A program made the position numbers and the translations under genes. The notes under the pieces were generated by a model. It worked only from the letters and a program-made list of their open reading frames with translations, was not told the origin of the DNA and did not search any database. A stretch of DNA of 64,000 bases. Origin: Candidatus Nitrososphaera evergladensis SR1 (GTDB lineage Archaea > Thermoproteota > Nitrososphaeria > Nitrososphaerales > Nitrososphaeraceae). Shown here in pieces: positions 33,801-42,027 of the stretch (its first letter is position 1; the number at the start of each line of letters is the position of its first letter). Location of the stretch: the NCBI RefSeq assembly GCF_000730285.1, contig NZ_CP007174.1, positions 2,170,001-2,234,000 of the forward strand, given 5' to 3'.

Positions 33801-36637
33801 GCTGTCAGCGTAATTGATTTGGCCGCATCTTCATCGCTCGAAACGTTCTGGTCATCAGCTACTGGCGCGTCGTTGACTGCGTCGATTGTGATGGTTACTG
33901 TTGCATCGTTGCTGTCTGCCTGTCCGTCGTTGACCTTGAAGGTGAAAGAGTCAGGCCCGTTGTAGTTTGCATCAGGCGTGTACGTCAGGTTTGGAGCTGT
34001 GCCGGAGAGTGTACCATGGGAGGGGTTTGTGACATTGTACGTCAGAGTGTTGGAGGGAATGTCGGTATCGCTTGCCACCAAGGTGACGTTGGCGGGCGTG
34101 TCTTCACTCGTTGTAACCGCGCCATCGCTTGCAGTAGGCGCCGAGTTGACTTCTGTTACTGTAATATCAAAGGTCTGACTGTCATTGACAGAGCCGTCGC
34201 TCACAGTAACAGTGACTGACGATGTGCCGTCGTCAGCTTCGCCCGGCGTTCCTGTTATTTGGCCAGTGTTCTCGTCAATTGCAGCCCACGGAGGAAGACC
34301 TGTAGCAGCATAAGTGAGTGTATTGGCCGGCACATCACCATCTGCGGCCAAAAGCTGGATGGAAACTGGAGAGCCTTCCGGCACCGACTGGCTGCCGGGG
34401 TTGGTCAGTGAAGGCGCCAGATTTACCTCATTGACGGTTACTGTTACGTTCTCTGAATCTGTGCCGCCGTTGCCGTCAGACACTATTACATCAAAGGTGT
34501 ACGAGCCGGGACCCTGGGCTTCAGTAGGCGTCCAAGAGAACGCGCCTGTTGATGAGTCTATAGACGCACCGGTCGGTTCGCCTGACATGCTGTAGGTCAG
34601 TGTATCTGCGAGGTCGCTGTCGGTGGCTGAAGCGTTGAAGGCCAATTCAGATAGCTCGCCTATTGTTTGTGGACCTATGGCGGCAAGTGCTGGTGCATCA
34701 TTGACTGCGTTTACTGCAATTGACACTATAGCTTCGCTGCTGTCCAGGCTTTCAGTATCTGTCACCTTGAACTTGAACTCGTCAGGGCCGTTGTAGTTGC
34801 TGTCTGGCGTGTACGTCAGGTTGGGCGCAGTTCCGGATAGGGCGCCGTGGGATGGGCCGGATGTAACAGCATATGTCACTGTCGCGCCGTCTTCAACGTC
34901 GCTGCCAGTGAGGGTCACCGTGGCTGCAGTGTCTTCATCGGTTGTCAGGGATTGGCCGTCAGCAGTTGGAGCGTCATTTACCGAGTCCACGATGATTGAA
35001 ACCAGAGCCGTGTTGCTGTCTACTGTGCCATCATTGGCCTTGAACGTAAAACTATCAGAGCCGTGATAGTTGGCGCTTGGCGTGTACGTCAGGTTTGGAG
35101 CCGTGCCAGAAAGCGTGCCATGGGCGGGGCTATCTACCACTTCGTACGAGAGCAAGTCACCATCAATGTCTGTTGCAGCCAAGACAATTGGCAACGCGGT
35201 ATCTTCGTTAGTTGAGACGCTCTGGTTGCTTGCTACTGGCGCGTCATTGACCGCACTGACCGTTATTGACACGGTTGCCGCAGAGCTGTTTTCAAAGCCA
35301 TCGTTGACCCGGAAGGCAAAGCTGTCCGGTCCGTTGTAGTCGGCAGCAGGGTTGTACGTGACTGCGCCTGTCGCAGAGTTAAAGCCAGAAAGGGTGCCGT
35401 GCGAGGGGTTAGTGACTATTTCAAAAGTCAGCGTCTGCCCGACGTCGTTGGCGTTGCCTGTTAGTGTTATTGGAAGCGATGTGTCTTCATCGGTGTTAAG
35501 ACTCTGTGCGTTTGCAGTTGGCGTAGTATTTGGCGGCAACGTATAGTAGACTGTCATCGTAATGTGGTCTACGCGTGCTGATTCATCGGTATTGGAATTG
35601 CTCTGCACCGACAGTACGACACCAAAGTTTGCATTGTTGATGTCTGCAGGCGTCCAGGTTGTGCCCCAAAGATCGCTGCTGCTGCCATACGTTGCCGTCG
35701 TGTCTGTCGTTGGCCAGTTTGTACCAGTAACTGCCTTGTTACTTCCTGTAACTACGTTGTTCTTAACTAGACTAACAACGTTATCCTGAATCTCCGCGTT
35801 GCCGAGGCCGCCCTCGCTTCTTTCTATCTTTGCTTCAATCCCGGTTATGGTAGCGGTACTAGGAATCGTGAAACCGAATCCCGTGGCTCTGAGATAGTTG
35901 GATATATCAGCGTCATTTTGTATCGTGACATCCGCATAAAGATTGTTTGATGTTGTAATGTTACCTGCGTTATTCCAGTTGGCATCGCCGCTAGTGATTG
36001 CAATGTTACCTGCGGCGGTCGAGCTACTTTGCGGTCCCTGCGCCGAAGGAACAAAATAAGTAACAGTGATTGTCATGTGGTCAACCCTTGCAATTTCGTT
36101 TCCGCCAGATGTGCGACCTACTGACAGTACGACACCAAAGTTTGCATTGTTGATGTCTGCAGGCGTCCAAGTTGTGCCCCACAGGTCGGAGCTTCCACCG
36201 TATGTTGCAATAGCGTCGGTCGTAGGCCACGCTGTAGAAGTGCCCTTGTCCTGCCCGGTGACGACGTTATTCTTTACTAGGCTGACCACATTGTCAAAAA
36301 TAGTTGCAGTTTGAGTATTGGCTTCGCTTCTTTCTATTTGTACTTCAATTCCTTGTATAATTGCGGTAGTAGGAATCGTGAAGCCAAAGCCGGTTGCCCT
36401 GAGATAATTGGATATATCCAAAGAACTGGTTACGGTTGCTGTTGCATAGGAGTTGTCGGAACTAGCCGCGTTGCTAGGATTCACCCAATTAAAATCGCCG
36501 GAGGCAATAGGAACGTTTCCTGCAAAGGTCGTGCCACTTCTTGGTCCAGCAGAATCTGCATAGGCAAACGGTATAGTAACCATTGAGGCGACCATGACTG
36601 CAAGTAAAGCGATTGCCAGTATGATTTTCTTGTTCAA
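30803..36637 (-). CDS. Giant secreted repeat protein (cadherin-like/Ig repeats), 1944 residues
   Basis: Signal peptide KIILAIALLAVMVASMVTIPFAYA. Two copies of a 171-residue beta domain follow (residues about 29-199 and 200-370), each with ISNYLRATGFGFTIP and GTTWTPADINNANFGVVLSV. Fourteen repeats of about 92 residues (369-1660) come next: ten cadherin/VCBS-like (VNDAP...NEDT...GTLSGTAPNLTYTP...DSFTFKANDG) and four putative-Ig type (repeats 4, 5, 11, 13; SDGNGGTDS). Then a chitobiase C-terminal-like domain (1662-1735, YYTTNGTAPTTSSPVYSSP) and two 101-residue Ig-like modules ending AGNMQWHV. No C-terminal membrane anchor is seen. Likely an extracellular adhesin or surface-layer component, possibly Ca2+-binding; carbohydrate binding is inferred. 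Confidence 0.9.
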   Translation of the reverse strand: MNKKIILAIALLAVMVASMVTIPFAYADSAGPRSGTTFAGNVPIASGDFNWVNPSNAASSDNSYATATVTSSLDISNYLRATGFGFTIPTTAIIQGIEVQIERSEANTQTATIFDNVVSLVKNNVVTGQDKGTSTAWPTTDAIATYGGSSDLWGTTWTPADINNANFGVVLSVGRTSGGNEIARVDHMTITVTYFVPSAQGPQSSSTAAGNIAITSGDANWNNAGNITTSNNLYADVTIQNDADISNYLRATGFGFTIPSTATITGIEAKIERSEGGLGNAEIQDNVVSLVKNNVVTGSNKAVTGTNWPTTDTTATYGSSSDLWGTTWTPADINNANFGVVLSVQSNSNTDESARVDHITMTVYYTLPPNTTPTANAQSLNTDEDTSLPITLTGNANDVGQTLTFEIVTNPSHGTLSGFNSATGAVTYNPAADYNGPDSFAFRVNDGFENSSAATVSITVSAVNDAPVASNQSVSTNEDTALPIVLAATDIDGDLLSYEVVDSPAHGTLSGTAPNLTYTPSANYHGSDSFTFKANDGTVDSNTALVSIIVDSVNDAPTADGQSLTTDEDTAATVTLTGSDVEDGATVTYAVTSGPSHGALSGTAPNLTYTPDSNYNGPDEFKFKVTDTESLDSSEAIVSIAVNAVNDAPALAAIGPQTIGELSELAFNASATDSDLADTLTYSMSGEPTGASIDSSTGAFSWTPTEAQGPGSYTFDVIVSDGNGGTDSENVTVTVNEVNLAPSLTNPGSQSVPEGSPVSIQLLAADGDVPANTLTYAATGLPPWAAIDENTGQITGTPGEADDGTSSVTVTVSDGSVNDSQTFDITVTEVNSAPTASDGAVTTSEDTPANVTLVASDTDIPSNTLTYNVTNPSHGTLSGTAPNLTYTPDANYNGPDSFTFKVNDGQADSNDATVTITIDAVNDAPVADDQNVSSDEDAAKSITLTASDVDGDGLTFSVVDGPSHGVLSGTAPNLTYTPDANYNGTDSFTFKANDGAADSNIATVSITVNAVNDAPTADGQNVATNEDTPTGITLAGSDVEDGTAVTFTVTSGPSHGTLAGTAPNLTYTPDTNYNGPDSFAFTVTDSELLDSAEATVSITVNGVNDAPVASDASATTNEDTPTAAIVLPATDSDGDLLTYEIVSGPSNGVLSGTGDSRIYSPNADFSGSDSFTFKANDGTLDSNTATISITVNAVNDVPLANSQSVSTDEDTPVAITLTGNDTEDGALVNYAVTSSPSHGTLNGTAPNLTYTPDAGYNGPDEFKFKVTDSENADSAEATIAVTVSPVNDAPVLAAIDPQTVNELSELAFNASATDSDMADTLAYSLSGEPAGSSMNSTTGAFSWTPAEAQGPGSYTFDVVVSDGNGGTDSKSVTVTVNEVNSAPVANNNDPVITAEDTPVPITLSATDSDQPANTLTYEIVLGPFDGVLSGTAPNLTYAPSSDFTGEDSFTFKVSDGQADSNEVIVYITVTPANDPPSLAQPADQSVPELALASITMSASDSDVPANTLTFGATGLPSWAAINATTGEITGTPGESDDGTSSITVTVSDGNGGTDSKTFSLTVTEVNSAPTASDGLASTGEGTPVSVTLVASDADLPADTLTYSVVDSPSHGTLSGTAPNLTYTPSANYTGPDSFTFKANDGTLDSNIAAISLAVADTTAPTTTAAPAGGTFVGPQSISLTASEPATIYYTTNGTAPTTSSPVYSSPVSITSTTTLKFFAKDAAGNQESVKTEVYTITAADAVKPTVHISVPANGATINGPTSGVTVNISGTSSDNAGGSGIHIVEMRTETSGYSPVTTADGYANWTKSITFKTAGAHQLVARATDSAGNMQWHVININIGMTIDVTRPVVTVTIPVEGSSLSGPSSGVTVNLQGTSSDNFAVQIVEVRTDTSGYSTAATSDGYAHWTKSVVFKTAGAHQLVARATDSAGNMQWHVVNVNIVFTS
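30834..30905 (-). repeat. 72-bp perfect direct repeat, copy 1
   Basis: Identical to 31137-31208, 303 bases away, within the two C-terminal Ig-like modules of the giant protein. It encodes the shared end, KTAGAHQLVARATDSAGNMQ and W-H-V. The identity of third codon positions points to recent duplication or gene conversion. Confidence 0.9.
31137..31208 (-). repeat. 72-bp perfect direct repeat, copy 2
   Basis: Second copy of the 72-bp perfect repeat at 30834-30905; flanking codons diverge immediately outside it. Confidence 0.9.
35610..35656 (-). repeat. 47-bp direct repeat in the N-terminal duplicated domain, copy 1
   Basis: Identical to 36123-36169, 513 bases away. It marks the coding of the shared WTPADINNANFGVVLSV segment in the two N-terminal domains of the giant protein. 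Confidence 0.85.
36123..36169 (-). repeat. 47-bp direct repeat in the N-terminal duplicated domain, copy 2
   Basis: Partner of 35610-35656 (see there). Confidence 0.85.
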
Positions 36638-37085
36638 TTTGTATTTCTCCTTCTGTTAATGGAACCGCCGGTGATTGCTGACTGGGATGGCCCAGACTTG
36701 GCATCTTTCATCATCAAAGCACTCAAGTGTGCAAGGAGTATCGTTTCAGATACCGTGCGCTCGTGGGTGCCAGTTGCAAAAAATGCCTCATCATTTTTGG
36801 TATTCTCCGTCGAGAATCTACGGTGGAGGGTGGTGGTGTCCATTATAATTTCGACAAAGCTTGCAGCATTATGATAGCAATCGGTTCGCCTGCAAACAAT
36901 TTACTCACTAGAAAAACCTTCTCAGGAAATTCTATAGAGTAAAAAACCCGATCAATTGCATGGCCGTGAAGCAGGCTAATAACACACCTGTTTATAGTTC
37001 CATTGAACGCCTTTGATGAAAAATCACAGGATTATCATTGTAAACATCAAAAATACCTGCTATCGAAATGCGTATTTTTCAGCAT
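36638..37085. other. 448-base gap upstream of the giant protein gene
   Basis: No gene is supported here. A minus-strand TATA-like AATTATAATGG at about 36840-36850 could begin a roughly 180-base leader for the giant protein, and a plus-strand TGTTTATAG occurs near 36988. Short frames of 69-71 codons on both strands lack any recognisable pattern. Confidence 0.4.
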
Positions 37086-37454
37086 CTATTCTGCTGCTAA
37101 AAGAGGAATTATCTTTTGTAGAATTATCTTCTCATGTTCGGCCTCGACGTCAAATGAGACCATGAGACAGTGGCTATCAGGATCGCGAATTGGTATGGTG
37201 GCGCGCTTTACTCGCTCGTACATTGCAAACGCAAAGATTGTCGGACCCAGCTTGTTCTCAAACACCGAGCGGGTTCCCATCCGCAATATCGACTGCGTCA
37301 CGGACAGTTCTGACTCTTCCTTTGTCAATAGGGGCTTGACGTTTTTGCGATACTGTGACGCCACAATCCTGCCAAGATGGTCGGCAACGCTGGCAAAGCG
37401 CACCTTCGGGTCGATATCAAGTATCTTAAGGCACAAGGCGTCATAGTCGACCAA
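37086..37454 (-). CDS. Small thaumarchaeal protein, possibly DUF6659/roadblock-like
   Basis: 122 residues: YDALCLKILDIDPKVRFASV, then SVTQSILRMGTRSVFENKLGP and YERVKRATIPIRDPDSHCLM...VSFD. The later strand-turn-strand and the terminal helix resemble the small single-domain proteins abundant in soil thaumarchaea (I believe DUF6659), with a fold reminiscent of roadblock/profilin sensors. Function unknown. ATG 37454 follows a TTAATTATC stretch around 37487-37496 on the minus strand. It sits 100 bases after the next gene upstream, beyond a T-rich stretch that may terminate that gene. Confidence 0.6.
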   Translation of the reverse strand: MVDYDALCLKILDIDPKVRFASVADHLGRIVASQYRKNVKPLLTKEESELSVTQSILRMGTRSVFENKLGPTIFAFAMYERVKRATIPIRDPDSHCLMVSFDVEAEHEKIILQKIIPLLAAE

Positions 37455-37554
37455 GAGATTCCAGAAACGGAATATTTTGCTGCAGATAATTAAGTTAACG
37501 GTAAGGAGAAAGATAGAGAAGAATTTAGAAAAAAAGAAAAAGGCAGGGGCGTCT

Positions 37555-38598
37555 CTAGTTGACGCCCGGGAGGTTGTTGTTTGCCGAGTTGTACGCCTTG
37601 GCGTCCGTGAAGAGCAGGAAGGTAAAGAACACCGGCTGCGTCGGGTTGTCCACGGACCACGGAGTCGACTGCGGCTTTGGCTCTGGCGCGTTTACGCCCC
37701 ATTCTGCCAGCTTGGCATAGTCAACTGGAGGCGGATTCTTCAGGGACGGGTCGTCTGCAAGAGGCGTAAAGCTCTGCGCCTGCTCCGGCGTTAGAGGGCC
37801 TATTCCGCCTGGAAGCTGCACTCCGCTTGGGACGTTTACGAGGAAGAGGAGCACTACAAGCGGCGTGCCGTCGTTGTTCTGCATGTCGGAGTAGAACCCT
37901 TTCTCGTCCACTGCTTTACCCACCATCAGGTGCATGAATATGTTCTTTGCAACCAGCTTGCCGCCGTCAGTCTCGTCGTAGACGTTTGCATGGCCGTACA
38001 CCACGACCTTGTTTGAGAACAGAGGCACGTCCGCCCTGTCTATCATAGAGTGGCCGTGCTGGTACTGGTCAAATGCCACGCCGTTTCCAGGCAGGAGAAA
38101 GTCTGGCGTCCTTGTGGGAAGCGGAGTCTGCGCAGGGTCGTCGTTGTTCCACTTTGTGTCTACCATCACCACCTTGTACTTGTGGCCTTTGACCTGGTGG
38201 TCGCCGTAGGTGATTGGCGCGGTGTACGTGGCAACGAACCTGTTGTCGCCCCGCGTGCCATTCTCCTTGAATACGCCCTTGAAAGTTGCATCCGTCTGGA
38301 CGCCGCAGGTTATCGCGTTTCCGCAAGAGAAGGTGTCGTTAAAGAACGGAAATATGCCGCCTGGGCCAAACACGTTTGTCTTGCCTGCATTGGGCTCGTA
38401 CAGCGCTGAACTGCCTGCAAAAGCCTTGACGTATGGCTGCTGCACCATGTCTGCCGCTTCTGCTTCTTCTGTGGCTGCTCTCATAGATGAGCTAATGGCC
38501 ACCACCGCCGGGACCATTGCAACCAGCATGGCTGCAAAGACCGTGGCGACAATGACATTAGTCTTGATTTTGCCGTTATCGTCGCGAAGAGGATTCAT
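37555..38598 (-). CDS. Secreted or anchored protein of unknown function
   Basis: 347 residues with an N-terminal hydrophobic helix (VIVATVFAAMLVAMVPAVVAI), then an extracellular part: TFSCGNAITCGVQTDATFKG with two Cys likely bridged, VATYTAPITYGDHQVKGHKY, DTKWNNDDPAQTPLPTRTPD, and a HGHSMIDRADVPLF segment. The C-terminus is Pro/Asn-rich. I do not recognise the family. It is upstream of the small 37086 gene on the same strand and divergent to a winged-helix regulator, which might control it. Confidence 0.65.
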   Translation of the reverse strand: MNPLRDDNGKIKTNVIVATVFAAMLVAMVPAVVAISSSMRAATEEAEAADMVQQPYVKAFAGSSALYEPNAGKTNVFGPGGIFPFFNDTFSCGNAITCGVQTDATFKGVFKENGTRGDNRFVATYTAPITYGDHQVKGHKYKVVMVDTKWNNDDPAQTPLPTRTPDFLLPGNGVAFDQYQHGHSMIDRADVPLFSNKVVVYGHANVYDETDGGKLVAKNIFMHLMVGKAVDEKGFYSDMQNNDGTPLVVLLFLVNVPSGVQLPGGIGPLTPEQAQSFTPLADDPSLKNPPPVDYAKLAEWGVNAPEPKPQSTPWSVDNPTQPVFFTFLLFTDAKAYNSANNNLPGVN

Positions 38599-38700
38599 TG
38601 CGGGTGCTTTTGCTCCGGCTATAAAGGATTTTTCCCCAATTCACACCCAATTTACTCCCCAATTGCGGACAACTTTATAACCACGCAAAAACACGCAGTT

Positions 38701-39123
38701 TTGTCGATGTTTCTAACGGCAGGCATTTCAGGCATCATTGCTGGCCTCCTCGTCACCCTCCGCCTGCCATCGTCATCGTTTCTGCACGCGGCACCCGGCG
38801 GATTTGCAGGACAAGGCGGAGGATACATCGATCCCCGCTTCAAGCGCGTGCTGTGGTACCTGATAGCAAGCAGCAGGGGAGGCGCTAACCGCGCCAAGAT
38901 AATCGACATGCTAAACGGCCGGCCGGCAAACGCAAACCAGATCGCATCAGAACTGAAACTTGACTACAAGACCGTGCTCCACCACCTCAAGGTGCTCACG
39001 GAAAACGGCATGATAATAACGGAAAACCGCGAGACGTACGGCGCCACATACTTTTTGACGCCGCTCATGGAAAAGAACTATGCTTCATTTCAAGAGATAC
39101 TGGCCAAGGTAAAGAAAGAATGA
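38701..39123 (+). CDS. Winged-helix (ArsR-like) regulator with N-terminal membrane segment
   Basis: 140 residues: a short hydrophobic N-terminus (LTAGISGIIAGLLVTLRLPS), a Gly-rich linker, then a winged helix: RFKRVLWYLIASSRGGANRA, NANQIASELKLDYKTVLHHLKVLTENGMI and a wing EN-RETYGATYFLTP. It could be a membrane-tethered transcription factor. TTG 38701 lies about 26 bases after CTTTATAAC (38670-38678), consistent with a leaderless transcript; ATG 38707 is the alternative. It is divergent to the secreted protein gene at 37555-38598, with 102 bases between. Confidence 0.8.
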   Translation: MSMFLTAGISGIIAGLLVTLRLPSSSFLHAAPGGFAGQGGGYIDPRFKRVLWYLIASSRGGANRAKIIDMLNGRPANANQIASELKLDYKTVLHHLKVLTENGMIITENRETYGATYFLTPLMEKNYASFQEILAKVKKE

Positions 39124-39138
39124 TTGCCATGGGGGAGT

Positions 39139-39200
39139 GGGGCGTGCTTCCAGTGGAACACGGCAGTTTCCAGTTACTTCTTTTATACTCGCAAGAGAAA
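39139..39200 (+). repeat. Convergent-junction 62-bp element, copy B
   Basis: Matches 54537-54598 in 58 of 62 bases and shares its first 18 bases (GGGGCGTGCTTCCAGTGG) with the minus-strand element at 3809-3826. It contains GGAA...TTCC arms, then a T-rich CTTCTTTTATACTC. Located between convergent genes and oriented as the upstream regulator gene. Confidence 0.8.
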
Positions 39201-39218
39201 TTGAGTTACGGACCTATG

Positions 39219-40844
39219 TCATCGGCTGTAAAGCTCTGTTTCCGGATGGAATGCCACCCACTCAAACCAGAACCCTTCGTCAAAAGGAAGGCGACTTAGC
39301 TGCTTGCCCTTCAACGGCCCTTCGATTGCTCTCCCATTAAAGTCCCACACACTTGATGTCTGCTTATCCATAATCTTGCCATCCGGGTACTGAAAGTCCA
39401 GAACCGCACCGTCATCTAATGCCCTGTCGAACAACCGGACACCAAATGGATAGACGGAGAACAATGCTATGGGCCTCGCACCGACCTGGTCATTGATCAC
39501 GTGTCTGTCTTCGACATCTTGGAGCTTGTATGCCTTGTAAGTGCCAGAATTTTCTTCAAGCCCTATCACGATTTCCTTTGGACCAAGCCTATCGTCACGA
39601 TGGGAAACCGGAAACAAAATGTCCGGGCTTGTATAATAGTCACCATACGGGTCTGAGCCATAAGGCCGGCCATAACCTGTATCCTGAGAGAGTACCTTTG
39701 ACTGCGGGTGCAGCTCTTTCCAGTCCTTCCAGTATGCCAGATCAAACGGAACCCGCTCAAGCTTCACCCCTGCATATTTGCCGGCAATTCCTTGCCCGAG
39801 TGCTTGGCTCCAGAGCGACTCGCTTGTCCTGTCATACATTACCAAGTTACTGTTGTACAGCTTGCCCGAAGTCCCAAATTCCACTACAGTATTATTATTT
39901 CCATCATCTACTACTGCACGCTTGAACACCTGGTTAGTAAAGCAGAGAGGGCAGTACGTGACTGCCACAGGCATGCCACCGACGTTGTCATTAACAATCT
40001 CGTGCCAGACCATGATGCGCAGCGGGTATGCCCTGATGTCGCCGTTGATTTCAAGCCCGAGCACAAGGTCAGAGTCCCCAAGCCCCGCACCATTCGCCGA
40101 AGTAAACTTGGGATTGTCGATTGACGGAATCCCGTCGCGCGGAGGACCTCCATTCACAATCTTGTCTGGCGGCACCACCACGAAAGGTCCTGCAGGCCGA
40201 TCACCCGTCGCGGATGTTGTATTGCTTGACGGCTGCTGTTGCTGATAAGTAGCGGCGGCCGCTGACGCAATAATCACGACTGCAAGGACTATAGAGCCGA
40301 TCAATATCGCCAGGGGCTTACCAATACTAACTGAAGGAGGTCTGGGCGCCATTCTTGACATACGGCGATGCAGCCTCGCGCCGTTGAGGACTGTCAGGCC
40401 CAGTACCGACGCCGTGGCGACGTAAGAAAGCGGTTTTGAATAGTCAATGAGAAATGCAGAGGCTGCAGTGCCCAAGACTGACGGGAGAAAAGATAGCAAA
40501 AGGAGCCAGCTGCCGCAACAGCCAAGCGGGACGAGCGAAAAGAACGAGAAAAATGAGCCGACCGCACTGCCTGAACCTGTACCAAGCCGGCTTCTTTTTT
40601 CAAGATTGCATCCAAAAAGACTTTTCCCATAGCTGGCAAACAAGGTCTGCACGGCTACCGCCGTCGAGGTGCCGCCAATGACAATAGGGTTTGCCGAAAA
40701 AGAAGCTTGAATGGCTGAAAGGGCAGGGAGGCTTGGAGTAGTCAGCACTACTACAAGCAAGTACAGGGACATTGTTATGCCACCTGCCAGCAGACTCTTA
40801 GTCAACGCATTTCTTTCGATGTAGCCCAGGCGCCGCTGCTGCAA
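39219..40844 (-). CDS. DUF3179 protein fused to an N-terminal membrane domain
   Basis: 541 residues. The first 190 hold about five hydrophobic helices, including LTKSLLAGGITMSLYLLVVV, SFFSLVPLGCCGSWLLLLSF (with a CC pair), and GKPLAILIGSIVLAVVIIAS. The rest, from DGIPSIDNPKF on, is a DUF3179 domain: VLGLEINGDIRAYPLRIMVW, HEIVNDNVGGMPVAVTYCPLC-F, and later YGSDPYGDYYTSP. The YCPLC site may bind metal. DUF3179 has no established function. The membrane part resembles small membrane proteins with Cys pairs, so redox or metal handling is a guess. Confidence 0.75.
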   Translation of the reverse strand: MQQRRLGYIERNALTKSLLAGGITMSLYLLVVVLTTPSLPALSAIQASFSANPIVIGGTSTAVAVQTLFASYGKSLFGCNLEKRSRLGTGSGSAVGSFFSFFSLVPLGCCGSWLLLLSFLPSVLGTAASAFLIDYSKPLSYVATASVLGLTVLNGARLHRRMSRMAPRPPSVSIGKPLAILIGSIVLAVVIIASAAAATYQQQQPSSNTTSATGDRPAGPFVVVPPDKIVNGGPPRDGIPSIDNPKFTSANGAGLGDSDLVLGLEINGDIRAYPLRIMVWHEIVNDNVGGMPVAVTYCPLCFTNQVFKRAVVDDGNNNTVVEFGTSGKLYNSNLVMYDRTSESLWSQALGQGIAGKYAGVKLERVPFDLAYWKDWKELHPQSKVLSQDTGYGRPYGSDPYGDYYTSPDILFPVSHRDDRLGPKEIVIGLEENSGTYKAYKLQDVEDRHVINDQVGARPIALFSVYPFGVRLFDRALDDGAVLDFQYPDGKIMDKQTSSVWDFNGRAIEGPLKGKQLSRLPFDEGFWFEWVAFHPETELYSR

Positions 40845-40909
40845 ATCTATCGCTAGCCATAATTCGTCTGTTCATTATTTAATTCCGTACTTTAAGGGTT
40901 AAAGAAAAG

Positions 40910-41104
40910 CTAAATGGGTTGATTCAATCCACTACTACAAGTAGTAGTTCTTCTAATCTCTGCTATTTCATGGAGCATCCTGTTGATCCTTCTCCTCTGC
41001 CTGATGACCTTGATCCCCTTCATCATGACTGGGCTTGCTGCCATGCCTAAAAGCATGCCCACTGTCATGTCAAGAGAGACAAACCCGAGCATCAACGGTT
41101 CCAT
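40910..41104 (-). CDS. Small membrane protein, 64 residues
   Basis: From ATG 41104: a hydrophobic segment EPLMLGFVSLDMTVGMLLGM with several Met, AASPVMMKGIK, then a basic amphipathic stretch (RQRRRINRMLHEIAEIRRT). No family recognised. The frame is open to 41158, but a TATA-like CTTTTATTG (41125-41133, minus strand) lies inside that extension and points to 41104. Met-rich helices recall copper-linked proteins, which is only suggestive. Confidence 0.55.
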   Translation of the reverse strand: MEPLMLGFVSLDMTVGMLLGMAASPVMMKGIKVIRQRRRINRMLHEIAEIRRTTTCSSGLNQPI

Positions 41105-41339
41105 AGCCCTTGTAGGCTGCAAAACAATAAAAGATTTTTTCCGGTTTTGCGACGGCAAATGCTATTAGTTCTGCTACGATCCCGCGTGTCCTGCTAACTG
41201 GGCCGGCTGCTGCACGTCGCGGGCCTTTGTTGCAAGGCGCGGCCAGACTGGCTTTTTCTGGCGCTGCCAAGTTGTAATGACAGGCAACCGGGGAAGAAAA
41301 ATTGGTCGTGGCTGCTGGAGCAGAAGCAGGAGATTCGTT

Positions 41340-41900
41340 TCAGCGATGTCGATTTCTAGCTTCCCTTAGCACGAATACCGATGTTACTGTTCCCAAGACA
41401 GCGCCGTATACCAGATGCTCGATTACGCCGATACCCATCATTGTGGGCATCGCCTGCTGCATCATGCTCATGACCTGCTGCGTCGCTCCGGGGTTCATGC
41501 TCAACATCATTCGCATAAGGACTAGGGGCATCATCACCATGCTAACCGGCAAAAAGAGAACTGCCAACGCTATTGCACCGGTTATCACACCCTCGCCGAT
41601 TCCTTTCCCCATGCTTGTAATGTTTAGCTTCTTTACCGCGGACGTTACAAATCCAAATATTGCTCCTATCAAAATGCTAGTAAGCATATGGATGCCAAAG
41701 CCGGCCATTACAGCGTTATCCATGCTAGCACCAAACATCAGGCCTATCGCCTTGAGCATAGTATCCGCGGGCATTCCAACAGCTATGCCGGTTAGCATCA
41801 TAAACGGTGCCATCACCAAGCCTGCAATGATACCACCCACTGCACCACAGGCCACACTTTTGCCTAGGGGTTTCTGCCTAAGAGTTCCGGTTGATGTCAT
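41340..41900 (-). CDS. Multi-pass membrane protein of unknown function, Met-rich
   Basis: 186 residues with about four to five membrane helices: VACGAVGGIIAGLVMAPFMM, GFGIHMLTSILIGAIFGFVT, GVITGAIALAVLFLPVSMVM and MGIGVIEHLVYGAVLGTVTS. A Met-dense loop, MRMMLSMNPGATQQVMSMMQ, lies between the third and last helices. No recognised family. It lies upstream of the mercury-related group and could belong to it, but there is no shared promoter motif that I could find. Confidence 0.65.
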   Translation of the reverse strand: MTSTGTLRQKPLGKSVACGAVGGIIAGLVMAPFMMLTGIAVGMPADTMLKAIGLMFGASMDNAVMAGFGIHMLTSILIGAIFGFVTSAVKKLNITSMGKGIGEGVITGAIALAVLFLPVSMVMMPLVLMRMMLSMNPGATQQVMSMMQQAMPTMMGIGVIEHLVYGAVLGTVTSVFVLREARNRHR

Positions 41901-42027
41901 ATTTTTCCGATTCGTTAATGATTTATTTCATTTGCCTAGAACAGATAAAGCATTTTTTGAATTGTTAGATTTACTACCTGTAACATTATTTCCGCAGGAT
42001 CAATCTTGCAGATTCCTTCATTGGATG

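Noticed and set aside
36634-36843. 69-codon minus-strand frame before the giant protein gene
   Set aside because: No pattern, and its ATG lies at or just after a possible TATA box, so it probably is leader RNA.
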